Shown: positions 9,026-18,754, numbered from the stretch's first letter. The stretch is DNA of 64,000 nt from Chryseobacterium bernardetii (GCF_003815975.1 NZ_CP033932.1:2523501-2587500), one strand, 5' to 3'. Notes: generated from the letters alone by a model not told the origin. Numbers and translations are program-made.

Positions 9026-10168
9026 ATGGAATTTCCGATTTTACTTGTAGTTATTATTGCGTTGGCGTTAATTTTTGATTATATCAATGGTTTCCATGAT
9101 GCAGCCAACTCGATTGCAACTATCGTATCTACAAAAGTTTTAACTCCATTCCAGGCTGTACTTTGGGCGGCACTTTGGAACTTTGCAGCGTTCTTTATTG
9201 CTGCTTACATTATTGGAGAATTCAAAATTGGTAATACAATTGCCAAAACAGTTAATGAGAACTTTATCACGCTTGAAGTTATATTTTCCGGTTTGGTGGC
9301 AGCCATTGCCTGGAATCTTTTGACATGGTGGTTTGGAATTCCTTCCTCATCATCACACACCCTGATTGGAGGGTTCCTGGGGGCAGCATTAATGCATGCT
9401 TTTATGATGGACTACCATGATGTGGCAGCAGCACAGCCAGGACTTGGGTTCTGGGGTACGGCTAAAGAAGCCTTAAGTCAGGTAACACACCAGAGTGTTG
9501 TAAAGTTTGATAAAGTAATTCCTATTTTCCTGTTCATTTTCATGGCACCAATCATAGGGATGGTTATTTCTGTTATCATTACACTGATAATTATACACCT
9601 TTATAAAAGATCAAACCCGCACAAAGCAGACCAGTCTTTCAAAAGACTTCAGTTAGCTTCTTCAGCTTTATTCAGCTTAGGACACGGTTTGAATGATGCT
9701 CAGAAAGTAATGGGGATCATTGGAGCTGCAGTAATTTATTATCACGTAAATATGCTTCAGGATGTACAATATTTGAATATTCCTTCTGCGGAACGTTTTG
9801 ACTACTTTGCACAGCATTATATCTGGGTACCTTTGGTTTCCTTTATTGCCATTGCATTAGGAACAATGAGTGGTGGTTGGAAGATTATCAAAACAATGGG
9901 AACCAAGATCACTAAAGTAACTTCATTAGAAGGGGTAAGTGCAGAAACTGCAGGAGCAATTACTTTATTCATCACAGATCACTTTGGTATCCCTGTATCT
10001 ACAACACACACCATTACAGGTTCTATCATTGGGGTAGGATTAACGAAAAGAGTTTCAGCGGTAAGATGGGGTATTACAGTAAGCTTACTTTGGGCTTGGG
10101 TATTAACTATTCCGATTTCAGCTTTAGTAGCTGGTATCACTTATCTTATTGTAACTTTCTTTTCTTAA
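9026..10168 (+). CDS. Inorganic phosphate transporter, PiT family
   Basis: A 380-residue inner-membrane protein that imports phosphate (usually as a metal-phosphate complex with protons). Both inverted PiT signature repeats are visible: GFHDAANSIAT near the N-terminus and GHGLNDAQKVMG in the second half, and the paired GIPSSSSHT and GIPVSTTHT loops. About ten membrane helices fit the length. It is the second gene of the DUF47-pit operon and is closed by a hairpin terminator. Confidence 0.94.
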   Translation: MEFPILLVVIIALALIFDYINGFHDAANSIATIVSTKVLTPFQAVLWAALWNFAAFFIAAYIIGEFKIGNTIAKTVNENFITLEVIFSGLVAAIAWNLLTWWFGIPSSSSHTLIGGFLGAALMHAFMMDYHDVAAAQPGLGFWGTAKEALSQVTHQSVVKFDKVIPIFLFIFMAPIIGMVISVIITLIIIHLYKRSNPHKADQSFKRLQLASSALFSLGHGLNDAQKVMGIIGAAVIYYHVNMLQDVQYLNIPSAERFDYFAQHYIWVPLVSFIAIALGTMSGGWKIIKTMGTKITKVTSLEGVSAETAGAITLFITDHFGIPVSTTHTITGSIIGVGLTKRVSAVRWGITVSLLWAWVLTIPISALVAGITYLIVTFFS

Positions 10169-10192
10169 GATAAAAAATCACAATTATCATAT

Positions 10193-10222
10193 AAACTTTG
10201 TCCGTTTGGGCAAAGTTTTTTG
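10193..10222 (+). terminator. Intrinsic terminator after the phosphate transporter
   Basis: AAACTTTG (10193-10200) pairs with CAAAGTTT (10211-10218) and is followed by a T-rich tail. Confidence 0.8.
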
Positions 10223-10245
10223 TTTTATAAAGCCCCGAAAAATTG

Positions 10246-10253
10246 TATTTTTG
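10246..10253 (+). promoter_or_regulatory. -7 element (TATTTTTG) for the polyprenyl synthase gene
   Basis: TATTTTTG fits TAnnTTTG and lies 18 bp before the ATG. A TTG at 10220-10222 is 23 bp upstream, slightly long for a -33 box. Confidence 0.65.
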
Positions 10254-10271
10254 TTCAAATTATAAGATTTT

Positions 10272-11243
10272 ATGGAATTTTTAGACAGATACCAGCAGAT
10301 TGTTGGGGACGCCATCAATAAGTACACTTTTAAGGATAAGCCTACAGAGTTATATGAGCCGATGAATTATATTATTTCCCATGGTGGAAAACGTCTTCGT
10401 CCCATTATGGTGCTGATGGCCTGTGATCTGTTTGGCGGAGACCTGAAGCAGGCAATAAAACCCGCTTTGGCAATAGAATTTTTCCATAACTTCACCCTGA
10501 TCCATGATGATATTATGGATGAAGCCCCTTTAAGAAGAAATAAACCTACGATCCACACTTTACACGGTATCAATGTGGGAATTCTTTCCGGAGACGGATT
10601 AATGCTTAAAGCATATAAATTCTTTGAAGATCTTGAACCGGAAATTTTCAAAGCTTGTATCAGAATATTTACCCATACAGGACTTCTTTTATGTGAAGGA
10701 CAGCAATATGATATTAATTTCGAAACACAGGAAAATGTGACTTTTGATGATTATATCAGAATGATTACTTATAAAACAGGAGTATTAAGTGCTTCTTCTT
10801 TTGAGATTGGAGCCCTGATTGCAAAAGCGGACTTTAAGGATGCCAAAGCGATCTTCAACTTCGGGAAACATATCGGTATCGCATTCCAGATTATGGATGA
10901 TTATCTTGATGTATTCGGTGATCAGGCGCAGTTTGGTAAAAAACATGCCGGAGATATCTATGAAAATAAGAAAACAGTTCTGTACCTGCTGGCAAGAGAA
11001 CATGCCACAGATGAAGAAAGAAAGGAACTGGATTACTGGTATTCTAAAAAAACAGAAAATATTGATAAGATCTACGGAGTTGAAAAGATCTTCAGAAGAA
11101 CAAAAGTGGATGAAAAAGCACTTCGTCTGATCGAAAAACACAACGAGATCGGGCAGAGCTACCTTCAGAAAATTGATATTCCGGACGAAAAGAAAAAACC
11201 ATTCATTGAGTTGGCGAACTATCTTTTAAGAAGAGAGAGTTAA
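10272..11243 (+). CDS. Polyprenyl synthetase family protein
   Basis: A trans-isoprenyl diphosphate synthase that elongates prenyl chains with IPP for menaquinone side chains or other isoprenoids. The first aspartate-rich motif HDDIMDEAPLRR and the second DDYLDVFGD are both present, with GGKRLRP for IPP binding. Length 323 fits the family. The chain length depends on residues before the first motif (FFHNFTLIHDD), which I cannot resolve into farnesyl, geranylgeranyl or longer. The next gene starts 1 bp after the stop, so an operon is likely. A TATTTTTG promoter precedes it. Confidence 0.92.
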   Translation: MEFLDRYQQIVGDAINKYTFKDKPTELYEPMNYIISHGGKRLRPIMVLMACDLFGGDLKQAIKPALAIEFFHNFTLIHDDIMDEAPLRRNKPTIHTLHGINVGILSGDGLMLKAYKFFEDLEPEIFKACIRIFTHTGLLLCEGQQYDINFETQENVTFDDYIRMITYKTGVLSASSFEIGALIAKADFKDAKAIFNFGKHIGIAFQIMDDYLDVFGDQAQFGKKHAGDIYENKKTVLYLLAREHATDEERKELDYWYSKKTENIDKIYGVEKIFRRTKVDEKALRLIEKHNEIGQSYLQKIDIPDEKKKPFIELANYLLRRES

Positions 11244-11244
11244 G

Positions 11245-11856
11245 ATGATCATTGGGCATTATGTAATCCGCACCTATCGTAAATTTAAGAACCAGGGATT
11301 GGGGACTAGATTTGTGATAGTGGGAATTCCGTTAATTCCGGTACAGAGCTTTTACATCTTTAAAGATACCGGCCGAACAATGGAGGTAGATTTATATTGG
11401 AAACAGGCGGTGAAGGTTTACTTTATCATGATTTCAGTATTCTATCTTTTCATTAAATACTTGAAGGGATCGGATTATGACGAAATGCCGTTTGAAAAGC
11501 TTTTATTGGTGGTGCTGGCGATTAATTTGCTGGTGTATTTCCTGTTTGATTCTTATACAAGAAAAGACAGGCAGATAAGGGAACTGCTTAGTAGATCTGT
11601 ATACATTAATGCGCTTCCGAAATTTTTAGGACAAACAGCAGCTTATAATGTTCAATCAGGGTTTATCCGTTCCTTCAGGGAACATTTTGGAGCAAACTGG
11701 AAGGATGTGATGAAAAGCGGAACATATACCGATCAGCATATTCCACTTCTGTTTCCGATTTTACTGTATGATCTGTATTTATATGAAAACGAAGCCACAA
11801 AAAGACATTTTGAAACTGTTTTTAAAAGATACAAAGAACTTGAAAATATCGGATAA
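11245..11856 (+). CDS. Hypothetical membrane protein
   Basis: A 203-residue protein I do not recognise. It has a polar N-terminal stretch, then two adjacent predicted membrane helices (about residues 51-72, VYFIMISVFYLFI, and about 86-104, LLVVLAINLLVYFLF) and a long soluble C-terminal part with aromatic and charged residues. The start codon is 1 bp past the polyprenyl synthase stop, so translation is probably coupled. Context gives no clear role. Confidence 0.7.
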   Translation: MIIGHYVIRTYRKFKNQGLGTRFVIVGIPLIPVQSFYIFKDTGRTMEVDLYWKQAVKVYFIMISVFYLFIKYLKGSDYDEMPFEKLLLVVLAINLLVYFLFDSYTRKDRQIRELLSRSVYINALPKFLGQTAAYNVQSGFIRSFREHFGANWKDVMKSGTYTDQHIPLLFPILLYDLYLYENEATKRHFETVFKRYKELENIG

Positions 11857-11908
11857 TAGCCAATAAAATAAACCTGAAAAAGAAAAATAAAATATAGATA
11901 ACAATAAT

Positions 11909-11947
11909 AATAGGCTGCGGGTAAAAATGGTTTCCGGGCAACCTATT
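11909..11947. repeat. Imperfect inverted repeat in the leader of the GSCFA gene
   Basis: The 10-base arms at 11909-11918 and 11938-11947 are complementary except for one C/A mismatch. It lies 24 bp before the GSCFA start and is part of a word-like spacer. Confidence 0.45.
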
Positions 11948-11970
11948 ACCTACTACCAGGGACCTGCACA

Positions 11971-12924
11971 ATGAAGTTCAGAACAGAAGTTGATATATCG
12001 AAATCGGAGAAAAAAATAGAAATTGAAGACCGGATATTTTCAATCGGATCCTGTTTTGCCTCAGAAATGACAGAATTATTGAAAGACGGACAGCTTCAAA
12101 CTCTCAATAATCCCTTTGGAACAATATTTAATCCGTTTTCCATCAACAATGCGGTAAAAAGACTTCATGATTCGGAGTTTTATACAGAAGATGAGTTGAT
12201 TATCTATAATGAAGAATATATTTCTTTAGATCACCACACCAGTTTTGATACAAGATATATTCATCAGACATTAGACAAGATTAATGAGGCTATTGAATCA
12301 GGAAATGCTTTCCTTCAGGAGGCCGACTGGATCATTATTACCTACGGATCCTCCTTTATTTATGAGTTTCTTCCAAAGCAAAAACTGGTAGCAAACTGTC
12401 ATAAAATTCCACAGAAATTCTTTGAGAAGAGATTATTATCACACCAGGAGCTTACAGGCTCTATATACAATACCATTCTGGAACTAAAAGATATATGTAA
12501 GGAAGGAGTTCAGATTTTATTTTCTGTTTCTCCGGTGAGGCATACCAAAGATGGAATGGTTGAAAACCAGTTGAGTAAATCTAAGTTAATTACAGCTATT
12601 CATGAATCTATTTCTTTATTTGAAGACTGCCATTATTTGCCGGTTTATGAGATTTTGATGGATGACCTCAGAGATTACCGCTTCTACAAAGAAGATATGA
12701 TACACCCAAGTACTCAGGCTGTTAATTATATTTTTGATAAGTTTGGGGATTCATATTTTTCAGATGAGACCAAGGAATTTATCAAGGAAAACTTTAAGAT
12801 TATGAGAGCTTTGGAACACAGAACTAATGATGTAAAAGATCCTAAATTTATAGAGTTCAGAGAAAAATTGGATCAAAGAATAGAAAATCAACGGAAAAAA
12901 GTAAAGCATACCATTTTCAAATGA
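11971..12924 (+). CDS. GSCFA domain-containing protein
   Basis: A 317-residue protein of the GSCFA family, named after the motif seen here as SIGSCFASEM near the N-terminus. The family is related to SGNH/GDSL esterases: the GSCFA serine, a central TYGSSFIYE strand, FSVSPVRHT, and a late DMIHPS containing an Asp/His pair are all present, so a hydrolase is plausible, but substrates are not established. No signal peptide. Its stop overlaps the next start by 4 bp (ATGA), implying coupled translation with the DUF4269 gene. Confidence 0.9.
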   Translation: MKFRTEVDISKSEKKIEIEDRIFSIGSCFASEMTELLKDGQLQTLNNPFGTIFNPFSINNAVKRLHDSEFYTEDELIIYNEEYISLDHHTSFDTRYIHQTLDKINEAIESGNAFLQEADWIIITYGSSFIYEFLPKQKLVANCHKIPQKFFEKRLLSHQELTGSIYNTILELKDICKEGVQILFSVSPVRHTKDGMVENQLSKSKLITAIHESISLFEDCHYLPVYEILMDDLRDYRFYKEDMIHPSTQAVNYIFDKFGDSYFSDETKEFIKENFKIMRALEHRTNDVKDPKFIEFREKLDQRIENQRKKVKHTIFK

Positions 12925-13442
12925 TTGATTTTACTAGGATTGACTATCTGAAAAAGGGGAACGAAAGACAGATAAGAGCTTACGAAGTTCTTACAAAACA
13001 TCGTATTTTTGAAAAGTTAAAATATTATTCACCAATTTTAGCAGGAACTATACCTATTGAAATTGATATAGAAGGAAGTGACCTGGATCTTATTTTTGAG
13101 GTAGATTTAAGATATAAAGAAAAGTTTATCAATGATTTAATGTTCAGTAATTTTATTCCTTACGGTGTGGAAATGGAATATCCCATCATAAACGGAGAAA
13201 GATGCATTACGTTAAACTTTATGCTCGAAGGACTTCCTATTGAAATTTTCGGACAGAATAAGCCAACGGTCCAGCAGAACGCTTATCTTCATATGGTTGC
13301 TGAACACAAAATATTACAGGAAAAAGGAGAAGAGTTTAAAAATAAAATAATAGAGCTTAAAAAACAGGGAATGAAAACAGAACCGGCTTTCGGAAGGTTA
13401 CTGGGACTTGAAAACCCTTATGAAGACCTATTGAAATTGTAA
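12921..13442 (+). CDS. DUF4269 domain-containing protein
   Basis: A 173-residue cytoplasmic protein of the DUF4269 family. The segment LAGTIPIEIDIEGSDLDLIFEV has the G-to-DxD arrangement of minimal nucleotidyltransferases (SDLDL), so a nucleotidyltransferase-like fold is likely; activity is unknown. Its start overlaps the GSCFA stop by 4 bp and the TatD gene follows 5 bp after its stop, so the three form one transcript. Confidence 0.85.
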   Translation: MIDFTRIDYLKKGNERQIRAYEVLTKHRIFEKLKYYSPILAGTIPIEIDIEGSDLDLIFEVDLRYKEKFINDLMFSNFIPYGVEMEYPIINGERCITLNFMLEGLPIEIFGQNKPTVQQNAYLHMVAEHKILQEKGEEFKNKIIELKKQGMKTEPAFGRLLGLENPYEDLLKL

Positions 13443-13447
13443 ATAAA

Positions 13448-14218
13448 ATGATTGATACACATACCCATTTATACGCAGAAGAATTTGATGAAGACAGAAA
13501 AGAAGCTATACAAAGGGCTTTAGACAAAGGAATTTCGGAATTTTATCTCCCCGCTATTGATTCGGAATCCCATGAGAAAATGCTGGAGCTGGAAAAAGAA
13601 TATCCGGGACAGGTTTTTTCAATGATGGGACTTCATCCTTGCTATGTAAAGCCGGAATCCTGGGAAAAAGAGCTGGAGATTGTTAAAAATTATTTAGACC
13701 ACAGACATTTTCCTGCGATAGGAGAGATCGGGATTGATCTGTACTGGGATAAAACAACTTTAGATATCCAGGTAAAAGCTTTTGAGCAGCAGATTGATTG
13801 GGCCATAGAAAAAGATCTTCCGATTGTAATCCATACCAGAGAAAGCTTTGATGAAACATTCGAGGTATTGGAAAGAAAAAAGCACCCGAAATTAAGAGGG
13901 ATCTTTCATTGTTTTTCCGGGAATCTGGAGCAGGCGCAGCATGCCATTGACCTGAACTTTATTTTAGGAATTGGTGGAGTAGTGACCTTTAAAAATGGCA
14001 AAATAGACCAGTTTTTGAGCGAAGTTCCTTTAGACAAAATTGTATTAGAAACAGATTCTCCTTATCTGGCACCTGTTCCTCACAGAGGAAAAAGAAATGA
14101 AAGTTCATACCTTGATCTTGTAGCCGGAAAACTGGTGGATATTTATGGTAAAGAATTTTCTGAAATCGATAGAATTACCACTGAGAACGCAAGAAAAATG
14201 TTTATCAGTATTAAATGA
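13448..14218 (+). CDS. TatD family metal-dependent hydrolase
   Basis: A 256-residue TIM-barrel metal hydrolase of the TatD family, members of which are 3'-5' exonucleases or DNases. Metal ligands are visible in order: DTHTHL at the N-terminus, GEIGID with its glutamate, HTRES, FHCFSG, and ETDSPYLAP near the C-terminus. Length fits. It is the last gene of the GSCFA-DUF4269 transcript and shares a bidirectional terminator with the convergent helicase gene. Confidence 0.93.
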   Translation: MIDTHTHLYAEEFDEDRKEAIQRALDKGISEFYLPAIDSESHEKMLELEKEYPGQVFSMMGLHPCYVKPESWEKELEIVKNYLDHRHFPAIGEIGIDLYWDKTTLDIQVKAFEQQIDWAIEKDLPIVIHTRESFDETFEVLERKKHPKLRGIFHCFSGNLEQAQHAIDLNFILGIGGVVTFKNGKIDQFLSEVPLDKIVLETDSPYLAPVPHRGKRNESSYLDLVAGKLVDIYGKEFSEIDRITTENARKMFISIK

Positions 14219-14227
14219 TAAGTAAAG

Positions 14228-14260
14228 AAAATTCCTCTCAAAAAATGAGAGGAATTTTTT
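14228..14260. terminator. Bidirectional terminator between tatD and the second helicase
   Basis: A 13-bp stem (14228-14240 with 14246-14258) around a 5-base loop is flanked by A-run and T-run, so it can stop transcription from both sides. Confidence 0.85.
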
Positions 14261-15572
14261 ATTTTTTTCTGGTAAAATTCTTATTCTTTGGCTTTTTAAA
14301 TCCAGTAGAAGGAGTTTCAGAAGGTTTTGGTTTCTTTTTGTTTCTGTTGTTATTAGGTCTGGAGCTGTTACTCGGTTTCTGTGATCTCTCGGCACCTGCA
14401 GGAACCGGTTTATTATTAGAATCTCTTTTCTGTACTACAAGATCATCTGTATGGAACGGATGGTTTTTGATCACAGGGATTTTCTTTCCAATCAGCTTTT
14501 CTGTATTCTTCAGATTAAGAAGATCCAATCCGTCAACAAAAGAAATGGAAGTTCCTTCTGCGCCGGCTCTGCCTGTTCTTCCTATTCTGTGTACATAAGT
14601 TTCAGAAACATCAGACAGTTCAAAATTGATGACAAATTTTAGTTCATCAATGTCAATTCCTCTTGCAGCAATATCAGTAGCTACAAGAACCCTTGTTTTT
14701 CCTGATTTAAAGTTATTAAGGGCATTCTGTCTTGCATTCTGAGATTTGTTTCCATGAATAGCTTCTGCAGAGATATTATCTTTCTGAAGCTTTCTGGCAA
14801 TTTTATCGGCACCGTGTTTTGTTCTGGCAAATACCAATACAGAATCTGAAATATCATTTTGAAGAATATGGGATAACAGATTCAGTTTGTTTTCTTTTTC
14901 TACAAAATAAACAGATTGCTGAATAGTATCAGCGGTAGAGGACACAGGCGTAACTTCTACCTTTACAGGATTGTTCAGGATAGAATTAGCAAGTTTCTGG
15001 ATTTCTCCCGGCATCGTTGCAGAGAAGAATAATGTCTGCCTTTTTTGTGGCAAAAGCTTGATGATTCTTTTTACATCATGCACAAATCCCATATCAAGCA
15101 TCCTGTCTGCTTCATCAAGAACAAATATTTCAAGATTTTTTAAGCTGATGATGCCTTGGGCAATGAAGTCAAGAAGCCTTCCTGGTGTGGCAACCAAAAT
15201 GTCAACCCCTTTTTTTAGTGCAGCTTCCTGATTTCCCTGTTTAACCCCACCGAAAATAACAAGTTCTTTTAAGGGAAGATATTTACCATAAGCATGAATA
15301 TTTTCTTCAATCTGAATAGCCAATTCTCTTGTAGGCGTAAGGATTAAAGCTTTAATATTTTTGTTAGGTATCTTATTTTTAGATAGGTTCTGCAGTATGG
15401 GAATAGCAAAAGCTGCTGTTTTTCCTGTTCCGGTTTGTGCACAGCCTAAAAAGTCTCTGCCTTGTAAAATTTCAGGAATAGATCTTTCCTGAATGGGTGT
15501 TGGAGTGGTATATCCCTGTTCCTGAATTGCCTTGGCAATAGGTTCTATTAAGTTTAAGTCTGTAAAATTCAA
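14259..15572 (-). CDS. DEAD/DEAH-box RNA helicase, RhlE-like
   Basis: A 437-residue ATP-dependent RNA helicase. It has [13 protein letters not shown] (Q motif), [11 protein letters not shown] (Walker A), [26 protein letters not shown], and [12 protein letters not shown]. The short basic C-terminal tail (about residues 385-437) is rich in Asn, Lys and Pro with no folded RNA-binding domain, which fits the RhlE group and contrasts with the DbpA-tailed helicase at 6518-8212. Start is the ATG at 15572. It converges on tatD. Confidence 0.92.
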   Translation of the reverse strand: MNFTDLNLIEPIAKAIQEQGYTTPTPIQERSIPEILQGRDFLGCAQTGTGKTAAFAIPILQNLSKNKIPNKNIKALILTPTRELAIQIEENIHAYGKYLPLKELVIFGGVKQGNQEAALKKGVDILVATPGRLLDFIAQGIISLKNLEIFVLDEADRMLDMGFVHDVKRIIKLLPQKRQTLFFSATMPGEIQKLANSILNNPVKVEVTPVSSTADTIQQSVYFVEKENKLNLLSHILQNDISDSVLVFARTKHGADKIARKLQKDNISAEAIHGNKSQNARQNALNNFKSGKTRVLVATDIAARGIDIDELKFVINFELSDVSETYVHRIGRTGRAGAEGTSISFVDGLDLLNLKNTEKLIGKKIPVIKNHPFHTDDLVVQKRDSNNKPVPAGAERSQKPSNSSRPNNNRNKKKPKPSETPSTGFKKPKNKNFTRKK

Positions 15573-15687
15573 ATGAATTATTTTAAAATTTTAAATAAAA
15601 ATTCCCTCTGTCTGAAAGAATTACATCCTGCAAAGGTACTCTAAATATTTTTAAGAATTTTATTATGGAATCTTCAAAGATATTATT

Positions 15688-16345
15688 CTATCCTTTTCCA
15701 GTCCTGATTAATCTTAAATCAAATAACAAATCATAAAGTTTTTTTAATCCATAAGTGCACACTAATTCATAATCCTGGATCTTTTTTGTTTTTCCATTGC
15801 CATATGTTATGGTTACTTATGAAGTTGGATTATCTGTTGAAGATACCGAATAGAAATCTTTTAACTTTGAAAAATTAATGTAATTGAGTAACTCTTCAAT
15901 TGTATTAAAATCAGATATTTTTATTTTGCTTTTAAAGATGCCTTCTTTTTTACCTTTATTTAAATTTTTTAAAGCCTTTGTTTTTGCTTCCGGGTCTTGG
16001 TCAAATTACATTTACACTTGTATCACAGGAAATTTCTTTTTGGGGTTCTATAGAAGATTGTACGCAGCTTTTATTATCACCTATAAAAAGAAGATCAGTT
16101 TTGCCATCAACCCCTAGGGCTTTTGCTTTAAGCTTAATTTTTGAAGAAATAATTTTATCATCAAAATCTTCAATCGTTTTCAATGTAAATTCAGAGAGGA
16201 AATCATCCTTGCTTTTAGAACAGGATCTTATAAAAGACTCAACCTCGGAAATGGTTCCGAGGCTGTCTATTTTTGATGTGTTACTTTGTGAGAAGTAATA
16301 CTGATGAATTACAAAAAGTAAAACGGTAATTATTCTTTTACCCAT
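15688..16345 (-). pseudogene. Degenerate secreted protein gene, probably DUF6438
   Basis: A start at 16345 opens a signal peptide ([19 protein letters not shown]) and about 114 codons that end at a TGA at 16001. One base further the next frame continues with protein-like sequence (DQDPEAKTKALKNL ... LLNYINFSKLKDFYS), meets an in-frame TAA at 15817-15819, then continues again (VTITYGNGKTKKIQDYEL ... GLKKLYDLLFDL) to a TAG at 15688. The late part resembles the C-terminal half of DUF6438 domains (a Y..TD.PT turn, a GKTK-x-x-DY strand, then an L..L helix). So the gene carries one +1 frameshift and one nonsense codon. Either it is a real pseudogene or the frameshift is a sequencing slip; the separate stop argues for decay. 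Its 5' end overlaps the obgE 3' end by 8 bp. Confidence 0.72.
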
Positions 16346-17321
16346 GTAGTTGTTTCCAGATAGCATCCTTTAATTCTGTAAGACCTTCTCCTGTAACTCC
16401 TGAAAAGAATAAAGGCTGTTTATTCTCTGGGAATTCAGCAGCAATTTCTTTTTTCAGTTCATCATCCAGAAGATCCGATTTTGAAACGGAAATAATAAAG
16501 TCTTTATCTAAAAGTTCAGGATTGTATTCCTTTAATTCATTTTCCAGAATTTTAAACTCCTGGAAGTGATCTTCAGAATCTGCAGGAATTAAAAACAACA
16601 GGATAGAGTTTCTTTCAATATGTCTCAGGAATCGGTGTCCCAATCCTTTTCCTTCTGCTGCACCTTCAATGATTCCCGGAATATCAGCCATTACAAATGA
16701 TTTGTAATTTCTGTAATCCACGATACCAAGGTTAGGAGTTAAAGTTGTGAAGGCATAGTTGGCAATTTTAGGTTTTGCCGCAGAAACAGAAGCCAGAAGA
16801 GTAGATTTTCCTGCATTTGGAAACCCAACCAATCCTACATCAGCTAAAATTTTAAGCTCAAAGACCACATATCCTTCCTGCCCATCCATTCCTGGCTGGG
16901 CATATCTTGGAGTCTGGTTGGTAGAGGATTTGAAGTGTTCATTTCCTTTTCCACCTTTTCCACCTTCCATTAAGATAATTTCCTGTTTGTCTTCAAGGAT
17001 CTCACCGATAATTTCTCCATCTTCATTTTTAGCGATAGTTCCGATGGGAACATCAATATAAATATCAGAGCCGTCAGCACCGGTCAGCTGGTTTTTTGCT
17101 CCGTTTTCACCACGCTCTGCTTTAATATGGCGGGTGTATCGAAGCGGAAGTAAAGTCCATTCCTGAGCATTTCCTCTCATGATAACGTGGCCGCCACGGC
17201 CTCCGTCACCACCATCGGGACCCCCTTTAGGAATATACTTTTCACGGCGAAGGTGGGCAGAACCAGCACCTCCGTGTCCGCTTTTACAATGGATCTTTAC
17301 GTAATCTACAAAGTTAGACAT
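16338..17321 (-). CDS. obgE: GTPase ObgE
   Basis: A 327-residue essential GTPase that binds the 50S subunit and links ribosome assembly to the stringent response. The glycine-rich Obg domain ([36 protein letters not shown]) occupies about residues 1-157, followed by the G domain with GFPNAGKST (G1), DIPGIIEGA (G3) and SKSDLL (G4). The optional C-terminal OCT domain is absent, as is common in Bacteroidota. It lies downstream of adk on the same strand. Confidence 0.95.
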   Translation of the reverse strand: MSNFVDYVKIHCKSGHGGAGSAHLRREKYIPKGGPDGGDGGRGGHVIMRGNAQEWTLLPLRYTRHIKAERGENGAKNQLTGADGSDIYIDVPIGTIAKNEDGEIIGEILEDKQEIILMEGGKGGKGNEHFKSSTNQTPRYAQPGMDGQEGYVVFELKILADVGLVGFPNAGKSTLLASVSAAKPKIANYAFTTLTPNLGIVDYRNYKSFVMADIPGIIEGAAEGKGLGHRFLRHIERNSILLFLIPADSEDHFQEFKILENELKEYNPELLDKDFIISVSKSDLLDDELKKEIAAEFPENKQPLFFSGVTGEGLTELKDAIWKQLHG

Positions 17322-17346
17322 ATAGTATTTGTTACGAGTTGCGAGC

Positions 17347-17369
17347 TACGGGAAAATACGAATCCCGTA
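17347..17369. repeat. Inverted repeat in the adk-obgE spacer
   Basis: TACGGG (17347-17352) pairs with CCCGTA (17364-17369) inside a word-like spacer of GAATCCCG/GAATCTCG-type units between the adk stop and the obgE start. Confidence 0.4.
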
Positions 17370-17382
17370 TCCCGAATCTCGA

Positions 17383-17961
17383 TTATTTAATTTTTTCAAC
17401 TTCAGCAAAAAGTTTCTGGGCAATCTCATCAATTTCTCCCACACCGTTTACTTCAACATACTTACCCTGCTGCTTATAAAGTTCGGCTACTTCTGCTGTT
17501 TTAGTATAATATTCTTTAATTCTGTTTTCGATGATCTCAACATTGCTGTCGTCTGATCTACCGCTGGTTTCTCCTCTTTTCAGAAGTCTTTCTACCAAAA
17601 TTTTATCTTCTACAATTAATGAAAGACAGATATCAATCTCATCATTAAGCTCCTCTTTAACGATTTTTTCCAATGCTTCTGTCTGAGCAGTAGTTCTTGG
17701 ATATCCATCAAAGATAAAACCATTGGTATCGGTAGGCTTTCTGATCTCATCAATCAGCATATCTGTCGTTACCTGATCCGGAACCAATTCTCCCTTATCG
17801 ATGTAAGACTTAGCTAGTTTTCCAAGTTCAGTGTCATTTTTCATATTGTATCTGAAAAGATCACCTGTTGAAATCTGCTTTAGATTGAATTTCTCGATTA
17901 GATTCTGAGCTTGTGTTCCTTTTCCACTTCCTGGAGGGCCGAACAGAACAATGTTTATCAT
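17383..17961 (-). CDS. adk: Adenylate kinase
   Basis: A 192-residue enzyme catalysing AMP + ATP to 2 ADP. The P-loop GPPGSGKGTQ is at the very N-terminus, followed by the AMP-binding TGDLFR and DGYPRTTAQ segments. The lid is short (RGETSGRSDDS), so this is the short, metal-free form. It sits between hpt and obgE on the same strand, giving a purine-nucleotide pair with hpt. Confidence 0.95.
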   Translation of the reverse strand: MINIVLFGPPGSGKGTQAQNLIEKFNLKQISTGDLFRYNMKNDTELGKLAKSYIDKGELVPDQVTTDMLIDEIRKPTDTNGFIFDGYPRTTAQTEALEKIVKEELNDEIDICLSLIVEDKILVERLLKRGETSGRSDDSNVEIIENRIKEYYTKTAEVAELYKQQGKYVEVNGVGEIDEIAQKLFAEVEKIK

Positions 17962-17999
17962 AATGTTGTTTCGCTTCCGGCAATTGGCTGCTGCTTCTT

Positions 18000-18061
18000 G
18001 CTTTTAGCTTTATTTAGTTAATATTTTACTTTATTTCGATTTAATATTTAAAGCTAAAAGC
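18000..18061. repeat. Perfect 13-bp inverted repeat in the hpt-adk spacer
   Basis: GCTTTTAGCTTTA (18000-18012) pairs with 18049-18061 across an AT-rich 36-base loop, followed by AGCTAATAGCTA-type words. It belongs to the same class of intergenic stem-loops seen elsewhere in the window; no T-run. Confidence 0.6.
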
Positions 18062-18085
18062 CAGTAGCTAATAGCTATAGGCATT

Positions 18086-18640
18086 TTAATGATTGATTTG
18101 TCCTTCTTCTAATTGGTACAGATTAGGTAGGTTTCTTCCCAATTCATCATAATCCAATCCATACCCGAGAACAAATTTATTTGGAATCTCTTTTCCAATA
18201 TAATCCAGTTTGAAATCTTTCTTGTAAACCTCAGGTTTCAATAAGAAACTTGCTAATTTTACAGATCTGGGACGTTGTGTTTCCTGGAAATATTTGAAAA
18301 GACTTTCAACTGTATTTCCTGTATCAACGATGTCTTCTACAAGAATAATGTGACGGTCTTTCACATCTTTTGTAAGTTCCATTTTCTGGTAAACAATCCC
18401 TGTAGATTCAGTTCCTACGTAAGAACTCATTTGAAGGAAAGCGATTTCGCATTCCCCAGGATAATATTTTAAAAGATCTGAGAAGAACATGATAACCCCA
18501 TTCAAAACACCAATGAAAACAGGAACTTCGTCTTTGTAATCTTCATAAATTCTTAATGCTGTCTCTTTTACAATTTCCTGAATTTCGGCATCCTTTAAAT
18601 AAGGAACGAAAGTTTTGTCGTGAACTTTAATACTTTCCAT
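18086..18640 (-). CDS. hpt: Hypoxanthine phosphoribosyltransferase
   Basis: A 184-residue purine-salvage enzyme that makes IMP or GMP from hypoxanthine or guanine and PRPP. The PRPP-binding motif is clear as ILVEDIVDTGNT, and GYGLDYDELGRNLP near the C-terminus is typical of bacterial HPRT. Length fits. It is the first gene of the hpt-adk-obgE run, with a promoter-like TAACTTTG upstream on the minus strand. Confidence 0.94.
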   Translation of the reverse strand: MESIKVHDKTFVPYLKDAEIQEIVKETALRIYEDYKDEVPVFIGVLNGVIMFFSDLLKYYPGECEIAFLQMSSYVGTESTGIVYQKMELTKDVKDRHIILVEDIVDTGNTVESLFKYFQETQRPRSVKLASFLLKPEVYKKDFKLDYIGKEIPNKFVLGYGLDYDELGRNLPNLYQLEEGQINH

Positions 18641-18659
18641 AAAAATTTTTAGTAGGAGG

Positions 18660-18667
18660 CAAAGTTA
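18660..18667 (-). promoter_or_regulatory. -7 element (TAACTTTG) for hpt
   Basis: On the minus strand TAACTTTG matches TAnnTTTG and lies 19 bp before the hpt ATG. No -33 TTG is evident. Confidence 0.55.
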
Positions 18668-18695
18668 CGGATTTTTGATTTTTCATTAAAATCTT

Positions 18696-18728
18696 TTTGT
18701 GTTTAATCATGGATTTGTGCTATATTTG
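18696..18728 (+). promoter_or_regulatory. Promoter of the ABC-F gene (TTTG-N21-TATATTTG)
   Basis: TTTG at 18696-18699 is 21 bp upstream of TATATTTG at 18721-18728. Transcription would start near 18735, leaving a leader of about 100 bases before the ATG. Confidence 0.7.
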
Positions 18729-18754
18729 TTCTTTCAAAACCCATAAATACAGAC

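Noticed and set aside
15884..16298. Plus-strand open frames opposite the DUF6438-like pseudogene
   Set aside because: Their sequence is antisense to the coherent minus-strand protein pieces and has no protein-like features.
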